DNA from: Anthracocystis setariae | Lineage: Eukaryota > Basidiomycota > Ustilaginomycetes > Ustilaginales > Ustilaginaceae | Reading direction: 5' to 3' | Assembly: GCA_928724745.1 (NCBI GenBank) | Contig: CAKMXJ010000004.1 | Span: 310,001-374,000, forward strand | DNA: 64,000 nt | The notes under the pieces: model-generated | Databases searched by the model: none | Told to the model about the DNA's origin: nothing | What the model saw: only the letters and a program-made list of their open reading frames with translations | Part shown: piece by piece, positions 62,845 through 64,000 of the stretch | Layout: every line of letters begins with the position of its first letter | How positions within the stretch are numbered: the first letter of the stretch is position 1 | Translations under genes and position numbers: made by a program

Positions 62845-64000
62845 ACAATCTCACAGCAAGCAGGTTCAGCACCAGCTCGGACCCCATCTGCTTTCGCACC
62901 GCTTGCGGGCTACGACAAGACGTACAGTATCTTGCCGCGTGCGTAATTTTCTCACCCGACGCCAGGCAACAAGCCCATCGCGCGTGGGTAAGGTTGTACA
63001 ATATGAGCAGCTTACGGCGTGAGAAGTTCTTGGTTTCTTGGTGCTTTCGGCATGTTGCCCAAGTCGAGGAGGCACACTGCGTTTGTGAATGTCGGAACTC
63101 TTCCCAATTCATGTCGAACCACTCTAGGTTTTGCGCATTCGGAACTGCAGGTGTTGCAAGCTCGTTTCGAATCAGGGGTCAACTTGTTCCACCGTCCCCA
63201 ACGATGGCAAGCAAGCGATCTAAACACCAGACCAACCCAAACCAGATTCCACACAAAGACTTAACGGTGGTGCTGAGTCAGCGCATACTGTATCGTCCCG
63301 ACGAACGAATCCACCAATTCATTGACCAGAATAGCGCTCTGCCAGCGGCTGAGTCTGCATTCTCCACGGCAACCCTCTGACATTTCTTTCTTTTCTTGCG
63401 ACGCCCAGAGCTTTTAGGGCGTACATGCATACTTGGATCAATCACCGGTCTGCTTCTTGGTCAGTTGTCGATTCAATTGCAGCATGATTTGTTTCATTTG
63501 AGGTCTGTTGGGTTCACCGCTCGCACCTCCTGAATCAAATACCGTAGCAGACGGATCCGGTTGCAGCTGCATCTGGACCTCTTTGCACTTGCTCAAAGGC
63601 CGACGTCGATGTCGCCCAGCTCCCAGACAGGGCTCGGTCTCGGCTAGTCGCGCCGGCTGCAGAACGATACCGATAGACTCGTTGATTAGAAAACAAGACT
63701 CGCCGAATCCGATCCTGCAAATGCAACTGCAACTGCAACTGCAACAGTCTGCAGGTTTGAAAAATAAAGATCAAACGCAGTGTCACCAGCCTAAATTTGA
63801 CTTGTTGGAAAAAAAAAGTCGCAGCCCAAGCGACCCGCATCAGGCACCGCGCGAAACTGGAGTCATGCACTGGGGTCATGCATCGCCAATTCGCTCACCA
63901 TCAAGTTCACTTTTTACTGCACAGTACATACGTTTACAGTTCGGAGCCTGGTCAAGGATAAGCGACGGAAGCATCAGAAAATCTTCTGAGCCGAAGCAAT
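60595..64000. other. 3.4-kb region upstream of the kinase, no supported gene
   Basis: Only low-complexity DNA and unsupported frames. Visible: GGGCA repeats (61069-61084), (AGAGCC)n at about 61189-61240, an A-tract at 61798-61817, (CACCATG)n at 62350-62373, an A-tract at 62441-62454, (AAC)n at 62819-62848 and (TGCAAC)n at about 63719-63744. TGTAC-type palindromes occur near 61565, 61895-61907, 62929 and 63920. A long minus frame (60750-61703) opens only with TTG. The frame at 62802-63380 has an Asn run and no domain. Confidence 0.4.

Noticed and set aside
62802..63380. 192-codon frame with Asn run
   Set aside because: The Asn run is an (AAC)n microsatellite and the remainder has no domain or coding-like bias.

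Overview
This window is nuclear DNA of a basidiomycete fungus, most likely a smut or smut-related yeast (Ustilaginales). That placement is inference from gene content: a clampless-1 (CLP1) type regulator, the fungal trifunctional TRP1, a Ran1/Pat1-type kinase, few introns with GTAAGT-like donors, and moderately GC-rich coding DNA. No species is claimed. About 20 protein-coding genes are supported, most as single long exons. Three genes are clearly spliced (NDUFA6 type, ubiquitin-L40, eEF1B gamma), and a fourth (CPD1 type) has one small intron.

Layout, left to right: a BAR-PH-ArfGAP protein running off the left edge; mitochondrial glutamyl-tRNA synthetase (MSE1) and RFT1, divergent; a secreted or membrane kelch protein whose frame stays open past a TAA; mitochondrial intermediate peptidase (OCT1); the P4-ATPase NEO1; complex I LYR subunit NDUFA6; CLP1; the ribosome-biogenesis zinc-finger protein REI1; ubiquitin-L40; cyclic phosphodiesterase CPD1; eEF1B gamma; a decayed Tc1/mariner element; cytochrome c peroxidase (CCP1); TRP1; importin beta (KAP95); an MFS sugar transporter; and an OTU protease with an AT-hook.

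Next is a 6.4 kb Ty1/copia retrotransposon (48217-54618) with 234-bp LTRs that look identical by eye, a 5-bp target duplication, a half-tRNA-iMet primer site and an intact gag-pol. It carries an additional gene between pol and the 3' LTR. That gene encodes a Zn2Cys6-like cluster followed by a probable coiled coil and is interrupted by one in-frame TGA. Beyond the element are a small unrecognised gene, a long gene-poor stretch, a Ran1/Pat1-type kinase, and 3.4 kb without a gene I can support.

The genes are mostly housekeeping and do not form one pathway. Themes are mitochondria (MSE1, OCT1, NDUFA6, CCP1), translation and ribosome assembly (REI1, ubiquitin-L40, eEF1B gamma) and membrane traffic or glycosylation (ArfGAP, NEO1, RFT1). 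The most unusual items are the extra gene inside the copia element, the kelch gene with an in-frame stop, and a short palindrome (core ACTGTACAGT) recurring in many intergenic regions. No tRNA, rRNA or CRISPR was recognised.
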